Part shown: positions 1 through 10,010 of the stretch, piece by piece
Numbering within the stretch: the first letter of the stretch is position 1
Layout: every line of letters begins with the position of its first letter
From: Meghimatium bilineatum
Lineage: Eukaryota > Mollusca > Gastropoda > Stylommatophora > Philomycidae
Length of the DNA stretch: 64,000 bases
Assembly (NCBI GenBank): GCA_034231615.1
Contig: CM067318.1
Span: forward strand, 39,125,269-39,189,268
Direction: 5' to 3'
The notes under the pieces: model-generated
The model's input: the letters and a program-made list of their open reading frames with translations, nothing else
Database searches by the model: none
Told to the model about the DNA's origin: nothing
Translations under genes and position numbers: made by a program

Positions 1-610
1 TATATAGAGATAATGTCTATTATGTCAACAGTTTATATGAAGACAGTGTATTATGTCAACCGTCTATATGAAGACAGTGTATTATATCAACCGTCTGTAT
101 GAAGACATTGTATTATGTCAACCGTCTGTATGAAGACATTGTATTATGTCAACCGTCTGTATGAAGACAGTGTATTATGTCAATCGTCTGTATGAAGACA
201 GTGTATTATGTCAACCGTCTATATGAAGACAGTGTATTATGTCAACCGTCTGTATGAAGACATTGTATTATGTCAACCGTCTATATGAAGACAGTGTATT
301 ATGTCAACCGTCTGTATGAAGACAGTGTATTATGTCAACCGTCTATATGAAGACATTGTATTATGTCAACCGTCTGTATGAAGACATTGTATTATGTCAA
401 CCGTCTATATGAAGACAGTGTATTATGTCAACCGTCTATATGAAGACATTGTATTATGTCAACCGTCTGTATGAAGACATTGTATTATGTCAACCGTCTG
501 TATGAAGACATTGTATTATGTCAACCGTCTATATGAAGACAGTGTATTATGTCAACCGTCTATATGAAGACAGTGTATTATGTCAACCGTCTATATGAAG
601 ACATTGTATA
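1..610. repeat. 31-bp tandem array
   Basis: About 19 copies of a 31-bp unit containing gtcaaccgtctgtatgaaga, starting before the window. Units differ mainly at two sites (tctgta or tctata, and cattgta or cagtgta). The array lies just upstream of a receptor exon and is probably intronic. Confidence 0.97.
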
Positions 611-673
611 TTGTGTCAATCCTGTATATGGAAGTAGTGCTTGATTTGTTACTCATACATTTCTCTGTTCTAG

Positions 674-883
674 TACGACCTGGGCTACTCATGCAAGCAC
701 CATCTGATGAATACCGTAGCAGACGACCCCATTCAGCTTATGCCGTCCTTCTCTGAACTAGCCACCTACCTCCTAACCTTCGTTCTGATTATGTCCAGCA
801 CTCTACACCCACCCCACTATGACGATATGTGGGAGGCAAATCGTCTAAGACTGGAATTCAAGACTACTACTATCTGGTTACAA
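674..883 (+). CDS. Internal exon of a seven-transmembrane receptor-like gene (partial)
   Basis: An open reading frame runs from a tctag acceptor (ends 673) to a gtaagt donor (884-889). It reads YDLGYSCKHH at the start, a moderately hydrophobic stretch SELATYLLTFVLIMSSTL that could be membrane helix 5, then a charged loop ending FKTTTIWLQ. The reading phase joins exactly to the exon at 4473, where the hydrophobic run continues (TIWLQ then MLIPTFIMMM). The cysteine near the start would sit in extracellular loop 2 of a rhodopsin-class receptor. Upstream exons lie outside the window. Seen: open frame, splice signals, matching phase. Inferred: receptor identity, which is divergent; another membrane protein is possible. 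Confidence 0.5.
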
Positions 884-1034
884 GTAAGTGTACTTATATT
901 GATTCAGCATCTTCTCGTTGTTGTTGTTGTTCGTCTGTCACATGATGATGATGATGACCTTTTGTTATATCCAATTTATAAAATTCACTTAGAGTTATGT
1001 ATTTGACTAATATATGTCCGTACATAGCTAATAA

Positions 1035-1440
1035 GCCTCAAATGGCTGCAAATGTCAATGGACAGTTTGAACATGGGATGACCACCTATCATGTGAAATA
1101 TTCTTTTCAGAACATGGTCTTCCTTATGAATTCTATGAACACTCCGTGATTCTTGATGAGTTGACCGACCAGCCGCAGCTAAATATGTTTGGATGACCAA
1201 ACAGATGGTTTTTGATGTAACAGTAACTTTTTATCTGTTGTTGAATTGCTGCATTTCTCCTATTTTCATAAGATGTTGTGACTTTTTTCAAGATGTGACT
1301 TTTTGCAAGATTTTGCGGATTTCACAACAAGTTGTGACTTTTCATAAGATGTTGCGACTTTTCATAAGATGTTGCAACTTTTCATAAATAGTTGCGACTT
1401 TTCATAAGATGTTGTGACTTTTCGACTTTAGAGCGCAAAT
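1035..1440 (+). repeat. Dispersed repeat R1, first copy, with an internal 20-bp array
   Basis: The flanks match 31955-32135: a block around ggacagtttg..atgaccac, then ttgttgaatt.ctgcatttct, then gact.tagagcgc. In this copy about eight units of a 20-bp repeat (atgttgcgacttttcataag) at about 1255-1425 fill the space before the gagcgc block. The other copy has only one such stretch. Not assignable to a known family from sequence alone. Confidence 0.6.
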
Positions 1441-1469
1441 TTATTTCATATTTTTCAAATAGGCATTGA

Positions 1470-1738
1470 TTTACAGCTAATATACACTAGTGCTATGATA
1501 TAGTTGCAGCTAATATACACTAGTGCTATGATATAGTTGCAGCTAAAATACACTAGTGATATGATATAGTTGCAGCTAATATACACTAGTGCTATGATAT
1601 AGTTGCAGCTAATATACACTAGTGCTATGATATAGTTGCAGCTAATATACACTAGTGCTATGCTATAGTTGCAGCTAATATACACTAGTGCTATGATATA
1701 GTTGCAGCTAATATACACTAGTGCTATGATATAGTTGC
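1470..1738. repeat. 33-bp tandem array
   Basis: Eight copies of a 33-bp unit (gttgcagctaatatacacta plus 13 bases). Because 33 is a multiple of three, the minus strand stays open as an 11-residue repeat; no sign that it is a gene. Confidence 0.95.
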
Positions 1739-1784
1739 ATGACATATTTGATGAGCAAAGGTTGAATCTTCTTCCTGTGTGAAC

Positions 1785-2012
1785 TATCAAGATGTGCTCC
1801 AAAGAGCGAAATGTATTGTGCCATGGTTTACAGCCTGTCTGTGACATCCTCTTCTTCAGTGTTCATTCTCAAACTCCCACTGGATCTCTCTTGTTGCAGG
1901 GTAATAGTCCTACTATATTTTACGCAGATGCAGGATATAGTCCATAAAATGGAATTGAACTGTGTCACTATATTATGTGTGCCAATGGCCTGACACATCC
2001 ATTTTCGTCTGG
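1785..2012 (-). mobile_element. SINE-B fragment abutting a SINE-A copy
   Basis: 1785-1846 resembles the 3' half of SINE-B on the minus strand (gtgccatggtttacagc). From 1847 a SINE-A copy follows, with its tail (cttcttcag), then ttcattctcaaactccc, then gccaatggcctgacacatcc. Both are degraded. Confidence 0.65.
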
Positions 2013-2159
2013 TGGCTGTAACATTTGTGACTTTGACGTGATATTTTTACCTTAATTTGGTTTGCCATCTGCAGGAAACAGTTGCCCATCCTGCACCCAA
2101 CCAACGCATGCTGAAGATCATACTGATGTTTGGAAGCTTCAGTGTCCCTCAACAACTCT

Positions 2160-2945
2160 CAAGCCGGCTTCCAAAGAGGATCAAGAACTGAAGACCAACT
2201 CGTTTTCTTCACTCAAAATGTGAAGGATAACTTCACTTCAGAAGCATGGGAAGAGTAGAGTCGCTGTCTTTGTAGACTTAATGCAAGCATATAACAAGGT
2301 ATGGAGAAAGGGACAATTGCTAAAAATGCAAAACATGGGCATTTGTAGGAAAATATACAAATGGATTAAGAAATACACAAGTGACAAAACCATACAAACT
2401 GCAATAAGCAACAATCATCCAAATGCACGTTTGAGGAAGGCTACCCCAAAGTTCAGCTCTCAATTGCACAAAATTCTTAATATTTATAAATGATCGCCCT
2501 GACTTGCTTAACACCCACAAAGCCATGTTTACAGATGACCTTGTCATATGGACAAGTTGATCAGACTTACACCAGGCTGCAGAGAGACTTAGAGAAACCC
2601 TTCTCAAAATATCAACATACTGCAACTTCTGGAAATTGAAGGTAAACACTAGTAAAACCAAATATAGCATATTTACACTTAGCAACAACCAAACAAAAAA
2701 AACAAGAAACTTAGAATCTTGAAGGAGATCAAATAAATCACGAAAAAAACCCAACATACCTGGGTGTTCAGCTGGACTGGAGGTTAACCTTCAACAAATG
2801 TATTAACAATATCACAGAAAAAGCATCTAAGAGGTTGAAATTGCTAAATTGACTTGCAAGTATGTTCGGGGGAACCAACAAGACAACACATGGACATGAA
2901 TACATAGGATACGTCAGATCCATATTAGACTATAATCTCTACTTG
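2160..2945 (+). pseudogene. LINE reverse transcriptase fragment (degraded, I/jockey-like)
   Basis: Translation across several stops and shifts gives recognisable reverse transcriptase blocks: AGFQRGSRTEDQLVFFTQ (fingers), VAVFVDLMQAYNKVWRKG (palm motif A), a decayed GLPQGS region, INDRPDLLNTHKAMFTDDLV (motif C; the usual F/YADD reads FTDD here), then NPTYLGVQLDWRLTF and a following KRLKLL block. Nonsense codons and frame changes make it non-functional. It lies in the receptor intron, same strand as the host gene. Class assignment rests on the order and wording of these motifs. Confidence 0.85.
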
Positions 2946-2987
2946 CAGACCACATCATCAAAAAGCTTTTGTATACACATGGACATC

Positions 2988-3130
2988 TATCCGTCTGTCT
3001 GTTTAATCTACATGCCTGCTAGCCCGCCCATCTATCTATCTATATATCTGTCTGTCTGTCTGTCTATCTGTTTGCCTGCCTGCCTGCCTATCTATCTATC
3101 TATGTATCTATCTATGTCTATCTATCCGCT
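2988..3130. repeat. Tetranucleotide microsatellite (tctg/tatc)n
   Basis: Runs of tctg, tatc and gcct repeats with interruptions, directly downstream of the LINE fragment. Confidence 0.9.
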
Positions 3131-3184
3131 TAACCCTTTGTTACCTTTCAGCGTCAGGGGTAGAAGAGTTTTCTGGAGATGGCC

Positions 3185-3570
3185 CTAGTGTATGCTGAGT
3201 ATATTGTGAAATATGTCCCCTCTTTTATTTCGGTGGTCCGTTATTTTCATGTCCGTTCTCTAGGTATATCTTCATTGTATCTGTGTTGCATAGCTTGCTG
3301 TGGTACGCTGTGTGATGGTAGTCTGTTGATGTGTGCAAACCATTTGATCTGTTGTCGCTTAATATGTTCCAAAACTGAGGTGGTACCTGTTCTTTGTCTA
3401 ATATCCTCATTCCACATTCTGTCTCATAGAGATATCCCTAGGATTCTGCGCATACATGCCATTTCAGCTGTCAAAAGTTTGCATTTGTCTTGTGATATCA
3501 TTGTCCACGTTTGGCATTGGTAGCACAGCGTTGGCATAATAATCGTTTTGAACTGTGTTATTTTGGTGTT
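3185..3570 (-). pseudogene. C-terminal part of a LINE polyprotein (RTE/CR1-like)
   Basis: Minus-strand translation gives the familiar post-palm region of non-LTR elements: FKTIIMPTLCYQCQTWTM, then LTAEMACMRRILGIS, then NEDIRQRTGTTSVLEHIKRQ, then IKWFAHINRLPSHSVPQQA. Stops interrupt it after ILGISL and near the end. The same family is present at 33600-34490 on the same strand. Confidence 0.85.
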
Positions 3571-3680
3571 TAAGTCTACATTTTGGTTAAATAAATAGAG
3601 AATTACTCACATAATTAAAAATAGAGAATGAAGTAAAAGGACAATTATTAGACTGTACAAAAACAGGGGTCATACAAAAA

Positions 3681-4068
3681 CAGGGGTCGGAAACCATTTT
3701 GTCTGAGAGAGCCATGGACACCGCGTATTTTGAAAACTATTGCTGCGAGAGCCATACATTATGTTTAAAAGTAAAACATCAAGAAAATGTGTGCATTTTG
3801 TGTAATTTCAACACTAAAAGTACAATAATTATGTCTCTGAATTCTATTTAATAACATTGTTATACTGAGTCAGCGAAGTTTATATCGTTTACCACTTATG
3901 ATGCTGAATTGCAGTAGACTTTAGCTCATTTGTAGAATGAAATATTGATAGGCTATTGATATGTAGATCAAAGGAGTCTAAAGAAACATTTCATTTATAA
4001 TCGAACATTTTCTGCGAGCCAGATGCAGCTATCAATAGAGCTCGCGAGTCATAGGTTCCCGACCCCTG
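3681..4068. mobile_element. 388-bp hAT-type MITE
   Basis: Terminal inverted repeats: left caggggtcggaaacc (3681-3695); the right end read in reverse is caggggtcgggaacc (4054-4068), one mismatch in 15. The flanks are an 8-bp target duplication with one mismatch, tacaaaaa (3673-3680) and tactaaaa (4069-4076). No open frame inside. An 8-bp duplication and CAGGGGTCGG ends are typical of hAT elements. A partial copy of the left end (acaggggtca) also precedes the element at about 3663. Confidence 0.85.
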
Positions 4069-4079
4069 TACTAAAATAT

Positions 4080-4432
4080 GCGCTATAGAGGGATTCATCT
4101 GTATTAGTATAAATTCAATATGTTATAAATGAAATGATACACTATAGAGGGTTGTAACTGTATTAGTATAACTTCAATATGTTATAAAAGGATACGTTAT
4201 AGAGAGTTATAATTGTATTAGTATAACTTCAGTATGTTATAAAGGATACGTTATAGAGAGTTATAAGTGTATTAGTATAACTTCAGTATGTTATAAAAGG
4301 ATACGTTATAGAGAGTTATCACTGTATTAGTATAACTTCAATATGTTATAAAAAGATACGTTATGAAGAGTTATAACTGTATTAGTATAACTTTAATATG
4401 TTATAAAAGAATACGTTATAGAGGTATTCCAG
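4080..4432. repeat. ~55-bp tandem array
   Basis: Six to seven diverged copies of a ~55-bp unit containing gatacgttatagagagttat and gtattagtataacttcaata. It ends about 40 bp before the splice acceptor of the next receptor exon. Confidence 0.9.
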
Positions 4433-4472
4433 TGTACCTTTGTGATAGTAGGATAACTATATTATTTTTCAG

Positions 4473-5018
4473 ATGCTGATCCCCACCTTCATCATGATGA
4501 TGCCTTCAACAATCGTATCTATTGTCATGGGATACTGGGACCACATATATGTGTCCCTTCATATCAAACACATCTGCTTCCAGATTAACATCTACAGAAT
4601 ATTCTTGCTCTTTGTCGTTCTGATGACAAGGAGGGAGTTCCGAAGAGCGTTCAGGTATCTGTTTGCCAAGAAGGAATCTATCAGTCATTCAGTGCACACT
4701 AACTTCTTGGTAGCTGCTGCAGAAATCAGCCGGAAGCATATGTCAATCGCATTGTCCCAAACAGTCTCAAAGGAAAAGTTTCAGGTGCCACTAAGAGTCA
4801 TGGCAAGGGATGACTACAAAAGTCTGCTTGCTGAACCTGCTCAAGTACAAATTAAAACTCAGCACAACATTCACATTTCAAAAACATGGTTTTCTCATCC
4901 GGTAGGTCATCTGTTTTCTCATTCAATATGTCATCTGTTTTCTCATCCTGTAGGTCATCTGTTTTCTCATCCTGTAGGTCATCTGTTTTCTCATCCGGTA
5001 GGTCATTGGTTTGTTTAA
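4473..5018 (+). CDS. Last visible exon of the seven-transmembrane receptor-like gene
   Basis: Opens right after a pyrimidine-rich acceptor (attatttttcag, ends 4472) in the phase left by the exon at 674-883. It encodes a long hydrophobic helix (MLIPTFIMMMPSTIVSIV, helix 6-like), a loop (MGYWDHIYVSLHIKHIC), a second helix FQINIYRIFLLFVVLM (helix 7-like, with NIY where rhodopsin-class receptors have NPxxY), then a basic amphipathic segment TRREFRRAFRYLF typical of helix 8. A cytoplasmic tail of about 100 residues follows, finishing in an 8-residue repeat FSHPVGHL and a stop at 5016-5018. The repeat part may not be translated, since each unit holds a possible splice donor. Ligand unknown. Confidence 0.55.
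   Translation: MLIPTFIMMMPSTIVSIVMGYWDHIYVSLHIKHICFQINIYRIFLLFVVLMTRREFRRAFRYLFAKKESISHSVHTNFLVAAAEISRKHMSIALSQTVSKEKFQVPLRVMARDDYKSLLAEPAQVQIKTQHNIHISKTWFSHPVGHLFSHSICHLFSHPVGHLFSHPVGHLFSHPVGHWFV
4888..5011. repeat. 24-bp tandem array inside the receptor C-terminal exon
   Basis: Five units of 24 bp (gttttctcatcctgtaggtc plus atct), in frame with the receptor and read as FSHPVGHL. Four of five units contain gtaggt, a plausible 5' splice site; the second unit reads caatatgtc instead. Confidence 0.9.
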
Positions 5019-5033
5019 AATTTTATTTTGATG

Positions 5034-5200
5034 TGGATTCTTCTTCTTCAGCGTTCATTCCCAAACTCCCGTTGGATCTCTCTTGTAGCAGGACCATGGT
5101 CCTATTAGATTTCCAGCAGGATGTTATCTAGAAAATTTAAATGCTTTGTGTCGCCGTTTTATTTGTGTCAATGGCCCGACACATCCGTATGTGGCGGATG
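5034..5200 (-). mobile_element. SINE-A copy
   Basis: Minus-strand element with tail ttcttcttcttcagcgttcatt at its 3' end, the aaactcccgttggatctctc block, and the gtgtcaatggcccgacacatcc block. It starts 16 bp after the receptor stop codon. Confidence 0.8.
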
Positions 5201-5261
5201 ATTATTATTCAAGTGAGATGTTCTGTTCAGCATACCAATAATATGTACTTATTGCAGAAAA

Positions 5262-5400
5262 ACTTAAATCCAACAGGTAAATCCAGGAACAGGGTAATGA
5301 AGTTTTGCTAATAGCTCAAGACACACATAGTAACACACATAAATCAACGTTTCGGCCAAAAGGCCTTTATTTTGTTTTAATTTGTGTCTTGATAACATTT
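5262..5400 (-). mobile_element. Stem-loop repeat family copy (Penelope-like related)
   Basis: On the minus strand this carries aaaggccttttggccgaaacg, a perfect 4-bp GGCC hairpin with a UUUU loop followed by GAAACG. The flank (gtgtgttac.atgtgtgtctt, ttagcaaaactt.atta, cctggatttacc) matches 8480-8625 and 35300-35430. Confidence 0.6.
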
Positions 5401-5649
5401 TGATTTGTGATTCTGTCCAGAATGTAGTCTTCTTGATAGATGCTCTGAACAACTCATGATTCAGTTCAAGTTCATCTGATGAATGCAAGGGCATGTTTGA
5501 ACACTTTGAAATGTCTTCAGTCCACAAGTTATTTTTGGTGACCTTTTCACCTGTTACCAGCAACCATGCCTTCTGTTGCAAATTTTCCCATGCTGTTATC
5601 TACATGAGGTGTCCATTGCAGAACATTGTCCTCACTGCCACTCTGTAAG

Positions 5650-5905
5650 CCTACTGGTTTTGTGCTAGCTGTCTAGCATCTTCTAGTGTCATATTCAGGT
5701 CTTGGATATTCTGTATCCATCATAGTCTTGGTCTGCCTCTTCTTCTCATGCTTGGGTTTTTTAATTCTTCTTTCTAAACCATTGTGTGTTTTTATAAGTC
5801 CAAAATATTTTAGCTTACAAATAATGAAAATATAGCTTGCATTTTTGGATAGTTTTGAGGAGCCAATCATCGATATTCAGGTCTTTACGGATTTCTGTGT
5901 TGGGT
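5650..5905 (-). pseudogene. LINE 3'-end fragment
   Basis: Minus-strand translation gives KLKYFGLIKTHNGLERRI followed by KPKHEKKRQTK, the usual 'FGHIKRHxxLER...GRxRGRQ' end of RTE/CR1-like polyproteins, then degenerates. The same module recurs at 13418, 33195 and 53283. Confidence 0.75.
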
Positions 5906-5924
5906 CATCTTTCTGTGCATGATT

Positions 5925-6545
5925 TTCTTAGGACCTTCATAGCATTTCGATAGCACTTCATAGCATTTCGTTAGCACTTCATGGCATTTCGATAGCACCT
6001 CCTGGCATTTCGATAGCACTTCATGGTATTTCGATAGCACTTTATAGCAATTCGTTAGCACTTCATGGCATTTCGATAGCACTTCATGGCATTTCGATAG
6101 CACTTCATGGCATTTCGATAGAATGTCATATCATTTCGATAGCGCTTCATGGCATTTCTATAGCATGTCATAGCATTTTGATAACACTTCACAGCATTTC
6201 GTTAGCACTTCATGGCTTTTCGATAGCATGTCATAGCATTTCGATAGAATGTCATAGCATTTCGATATCATGTCATAGCATTTCGATATGTCATAGCATT
6301 TCGATATCATGTCATAGCATTTCGATAGCATGTCATAGCATTTCGATATCATGGCATAGCATTTCGATAGCATGTCATAGCATTTCGATATCATGTCATA
6401 GCATTTCGATATCATGTCATAGCATTTCGATATCATGTCATAACATTTCGATAACACTTCATAGCATTTCGATATCATGTCATGGCATTTCGATAACACT
6501 TCATAGCATTTCGATAGCACTTTATGGCATTTCGATAGCACTTCA
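5925..6545. repeat. 21-bp tandem array
   Basis: About 30 copies of a 21-bp unit (catttcgatagcacttcatag). Alternating sub-variants (atcatgtcatag, aacacttcatag) are interleaved. Both strands stay open as 7-residue repeats because 21 is divisible by three. Confidence 0.95.
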
Positions 6546-6857
6546 TTTTAAATGTTGTTTTCTTCTAAATTGTGAATGCCACTGGTCAAGTCTCAACAAG
6601 CATATGTTTCTACTGGAAAGAAATTGCTTCAAATATTTGTAACTTTATTTTTTCTATTTGTCACTGGACATAGATTAATCATCAGTGAATTTCATGTGTT
6701 GTTGATCTCTTTCTAATTTCTGCAGAACAATCTCCTGTGATGTTATTGGTTGACCTGAGATATTCAAAGTTATTGACATTTTCTAATTGTTTTTTCTCGA
6801 TGACTGTTGTGCGTGTGAGTCAGTTTCTGTTAATCAAAGTTCTTTCGTAATGTTTCA

Positions 6858-6930
6858 GTGGTGTGTGTGTGTGTGTGTTGTGTGTGCGTGCGTGCGTGCG
6901 TGCGTGCGTGCGTGTGTGTGTGTGTGTGTT
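6858..6930. repeat. (GT)n/(GC)n alternating purine-pyrimidine tract
   Basis: A gtgtgt block, then seven gcgt units, then gtgtgt again. Such alternation can adopt Z-DNA. Confidence 0.95.
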
Positions 6931-7904
6931 CCATAAATACCGTGCATGCTTTCTAATTGTGTAATGTCGAAGAAATTGCTATATGTCTTAGCAGTTGGTT
7001 GCTGATCCAGCGATCCATGGGCTCATGCCCATTGACCCAATGCCATTAAATGGCATTATATTGCTGGGAAGTCTGTGGATTTTTGGCCCACCCCGGGCCA
7101 GAGCATAACTATCACACCTCCAAGAAGGTAAGTTTAAACCTATGCACTGCTCCGAGCCAGTTTAGCCAAGATAGGGTTCACTGTGCTCATTCCCCGTCAC
7201 CAATTGACTACTGGTTATGCCGAACTTCTCTATTCCTCCAGGCATGCAACCAAATGTTGAAGTCAAAAGGATTGTCAAGTCTTGAGTCACTGTGCCTATA
7301 TGATGGGTCTCAGCCATAGGAAAAACAGTGCTGTCAGTTTCCTCCTCCCAGTGCTACACAGTACATCTCTGGCTCCCTCCCAACCACAGAGGGTGCATAC
7401 ATATATTCAAGCAAACATGAAACACATTTCAACAACAAAATAAAAGCATAATTGTATAGATGACATGCCATGAAGCTTCTATAAGAAGATAACCTCAATA
7501 TAACGGCATGTCATCCACTAAGGTTTTCTATTGCATGGGTGGTATGTCTAGTGGGCCATTAGTGAGACCCACAGACGCAACCCCATGCGTGTCTTAGCAG
7601 TCAAATGCACCAACATTTGGCCAATATTTATCATTATTTTCTAGGATAACAATTATCCAATAATCATGAAGCTCTGATCACTCTCTTCTTGATTGTTGTC
7701 TATGAGATTTGCAAATAGCAGTCGCGTTTAGTTTCACAAGTTTACAAGAGGGTGTCCATATGAGTCTGTTAGTGCCCATACATGCAACTCAAAACTTAAA
7801 TGTTTCAAGGACAGCGTGTTCGCTGTGCTAGTAGCATCATGGAAGAAAATATTTGAAGTGAACTTTTCATGTACTTTAACCTTACTTTAAGCACATCCCT
7901 GCTT
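6931..7904. other. Unassigned sequence
   Basis: No convincing gene, array or family. A block at about 7020-7330 with gcccattgacccaatgccat resembles old SINE material but no polymerase III box pair is clear. Confidence 0.5.
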
Positions 7905-8030
7905 AAGCACGAACATATGCTGAAGTCTGAGATACCAGACCGAGAGGCACCGGCAACTATGCTATCATTCACCATGACTGGATAACGTCTTGAGAACAAC
8001 AAAACTATTATTATTATATTAGGCCTATTT
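7905..8030 (+). mobile_element. SINE-C fragment
   Basis: Contains tgctgaagtctgagatacca, gaccgagaggcaccggcaac and tatgctatcatt. The same order occurs at 17150-17245 and, reversed, at 49445-49545. It ends in tgagaacaac and an (ATT)n run. Confidence 0.55.
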
Positions 8031-8159
8031 GTTGAGAAGATAATCTTATGATTGAAATGGCAACTGCTTTCTCATTCTTATCTCCCTTGTTATTATAGTT
8101 GTTTCCCTTATCTGTGGGGTTAGGGTTAGGTTTATTATAGTTTTTTTTCCTTGTCTGTT

Positions 8160-8340
8160 TATTAGTAGTGGTAGATTATATGTTTATTAGTAGTGGTATG
8201 TAAGCCTATGTGTTTGTTAGTAGTGGTATGTAGGCCTATGTGTTAATTAGTAGTGGTATGTAGGCCTATATGTTAATAAGTAGTGGTATGTAGGCCTATG
8301 TGTTTGTTAGTAGTGGTATTTAGGCTTATGTGTAATGTAG
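8160..8340. repeat. 30-bp tandem array
   Basis: About six copies of ttagtagtggtatgtaggcc plus tatgtgtttg. Confidence 0.93.
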
Positions 8341-8479
8341 ATTTACCGGATGAGGTAAAACGACACCGGACAAGGAATACATAAAAATTACTACATACAT
8401 GTGACACGAAACAAACAGAAACTATGGAACAACCAGAATCATACATAAATAGACGCTCATTGATGCCGTATAGTTTTAA

Positions 8480-8625
8480 GTTGTATGTTTTTATTTTATT
8501 TTAATATTTGTCTTGCTGAAGGCCTTTTGGTCGAAACGTCAATTTGTATGCATTATTATGTGTGTCTTTGGTGATTAGCAAAACTTAATTAGCCTATTCT
8601 TGGATTTACCGGATTAGACATTTCA
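8480..8625 (+). mobile_element. Stem-loop repeat family copy
   Basis: Carries ctgaaggccttttggtcgaa acg: a 4-bp stem GGCC/GGUC (one G-U pair) with UUUU loop, then GAAACG. It is followed by gtgtgtctttggtgattagc and a cttggatttaccgga block shared with 5262-5400. Confidence 0.6.
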
Positions 8626-8939
8626 TTGGTCAACAATTCATATACGTTGTGTGACCAGCCAATGAGAAAGACTTGAAGATTTTAAATCTTAAGAAGTGTT
8701 TGCTGCTGCCGTAACAGCAAATTTCCTGCCATACAGCTTTGACATTTAAAGTTAGCTTTGCCCTATCCCTCTTCACTTACCCTGTAGATTCCAGTCAAGT
8801 ATCTTTCTAATTACGTTGTCATATTCGTTACTCAAATACATTGACAACACCCTTACTTTATTGGAATAGATCTTGTTCTCGGCCACAAATGTGTATTCCT
8901 TAACAGTTTTGACTGCCTAAAATAGTTTACAGTGGAGAT

Positions 8940-9135
8940 ATGTATTGACAAAGGATATGTGGAATAATGATAGTACTATCAGATATGTGGAATACTGGTA
9001 GTACTAGCCGGTAAGTGGAATAATGATAGTGCTATCAAATATGTGGAATAATGATAGTACTAGCCGGTAAGTGGAATAATGATAGTACTGTCCGGTAAGT
9101 GGAATAGTGATAGTACTGTCCTGTAAGTGGAGTAC
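8940..9135. repeat. ~28-bp tandem array
   Basis: Six to seven copies of gtggaataatgatagtacta with agccggtaa or tcagatat variants. Confidence 0.9.
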
Positions 9136-9149
9136 TGTACTGTTCGCAG

Positions 9150-9225
9150 TGATGCCCACATTTTAACTCACATGAGTTGGTGTAGTAACATCGGATGTTA
9201 ACCACTCTGCCACCGCAGCCAATAA
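9150..9225 (-). mobile_element. tRNA-related head (SINE or tRNA pseudogene)
   Basis: On the minus strand, ggtggcagagtggttaac matches a polymerase III A box. About 45 bases later gagttaaaatgtgggc is a weak B box. No pairing acceptor stem was seen, so a working tRNA is unlikely. Confidence 0.4.
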
Positions 9226-9239
9226 TTGCCACCGCAGCC

Positions 9240-10010
9240 AATAATGAACTGAACCAATGCACAATTGTTTACAGCTAGATAACAATATTCAGCTAAAGTT
9301 TCTCAATTTTGGCAATTTATTGTGTATTTTTATGTTGTTTTTATGACAATAGATTTTACGACATTCCTGGCAGACCTCAAGCTACTAATCTTTTTGGCGA
9401 GGTATCGGTGAGCATGCATGCTGATGGTATGTGTAGCTTGCCAGTTAAATAAGTTTTAATTTGGTATTCTTATTCAGCCGAGTGAGCAATGAAAGGAGAC
9501 AGTTTGACGCCTAAACGACATAACGAGATAAATGGGGGGTGGGTTTTTTAGCCATATAAAAAGACATAACAGCATGGAAAAATTAGTAATTGAAGCAATG
9601 ATTGCAGGTACCACCGGAAAGGTCCCTCCAGGAGGAAGACGAAACACATCACTCTGACAGTGTTTGAACATGATTCTTGGCTGCAACTCGCTCAGAATCA
9701 CGAGTTCAGACCATCCGTACAAGAATGCTGCGCTCTGTGGATCATATCTGACCTGAATAATAATAATAACAATAATGCAATCATTCGCAAACAGTAAGAG
9801 GTACGATGTTATATCGAAACTTAGAGTGGAGACAGTGTGTTAGGCCTGCCGTATTTCTTTGGCTAAAAGCATGTTACCGTCTGCATGACTAGGGTTAGTT
9901 TGAATTTCCAGATTTGTTTTAGTATCGATTTCTTGAAAATGGGTCTACTCCAGAGTCGTCTGTGGTTTTAGAAAAACTCTCTCCTTAAGTTAATGTCCAT
10001 AGATTACATC
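9240..10010. other. Unassigned sequence
   Basis: AT-rich, with an (AAT)n run at about 9755. Nothing recognised as a gene. Confidence 0.5.
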
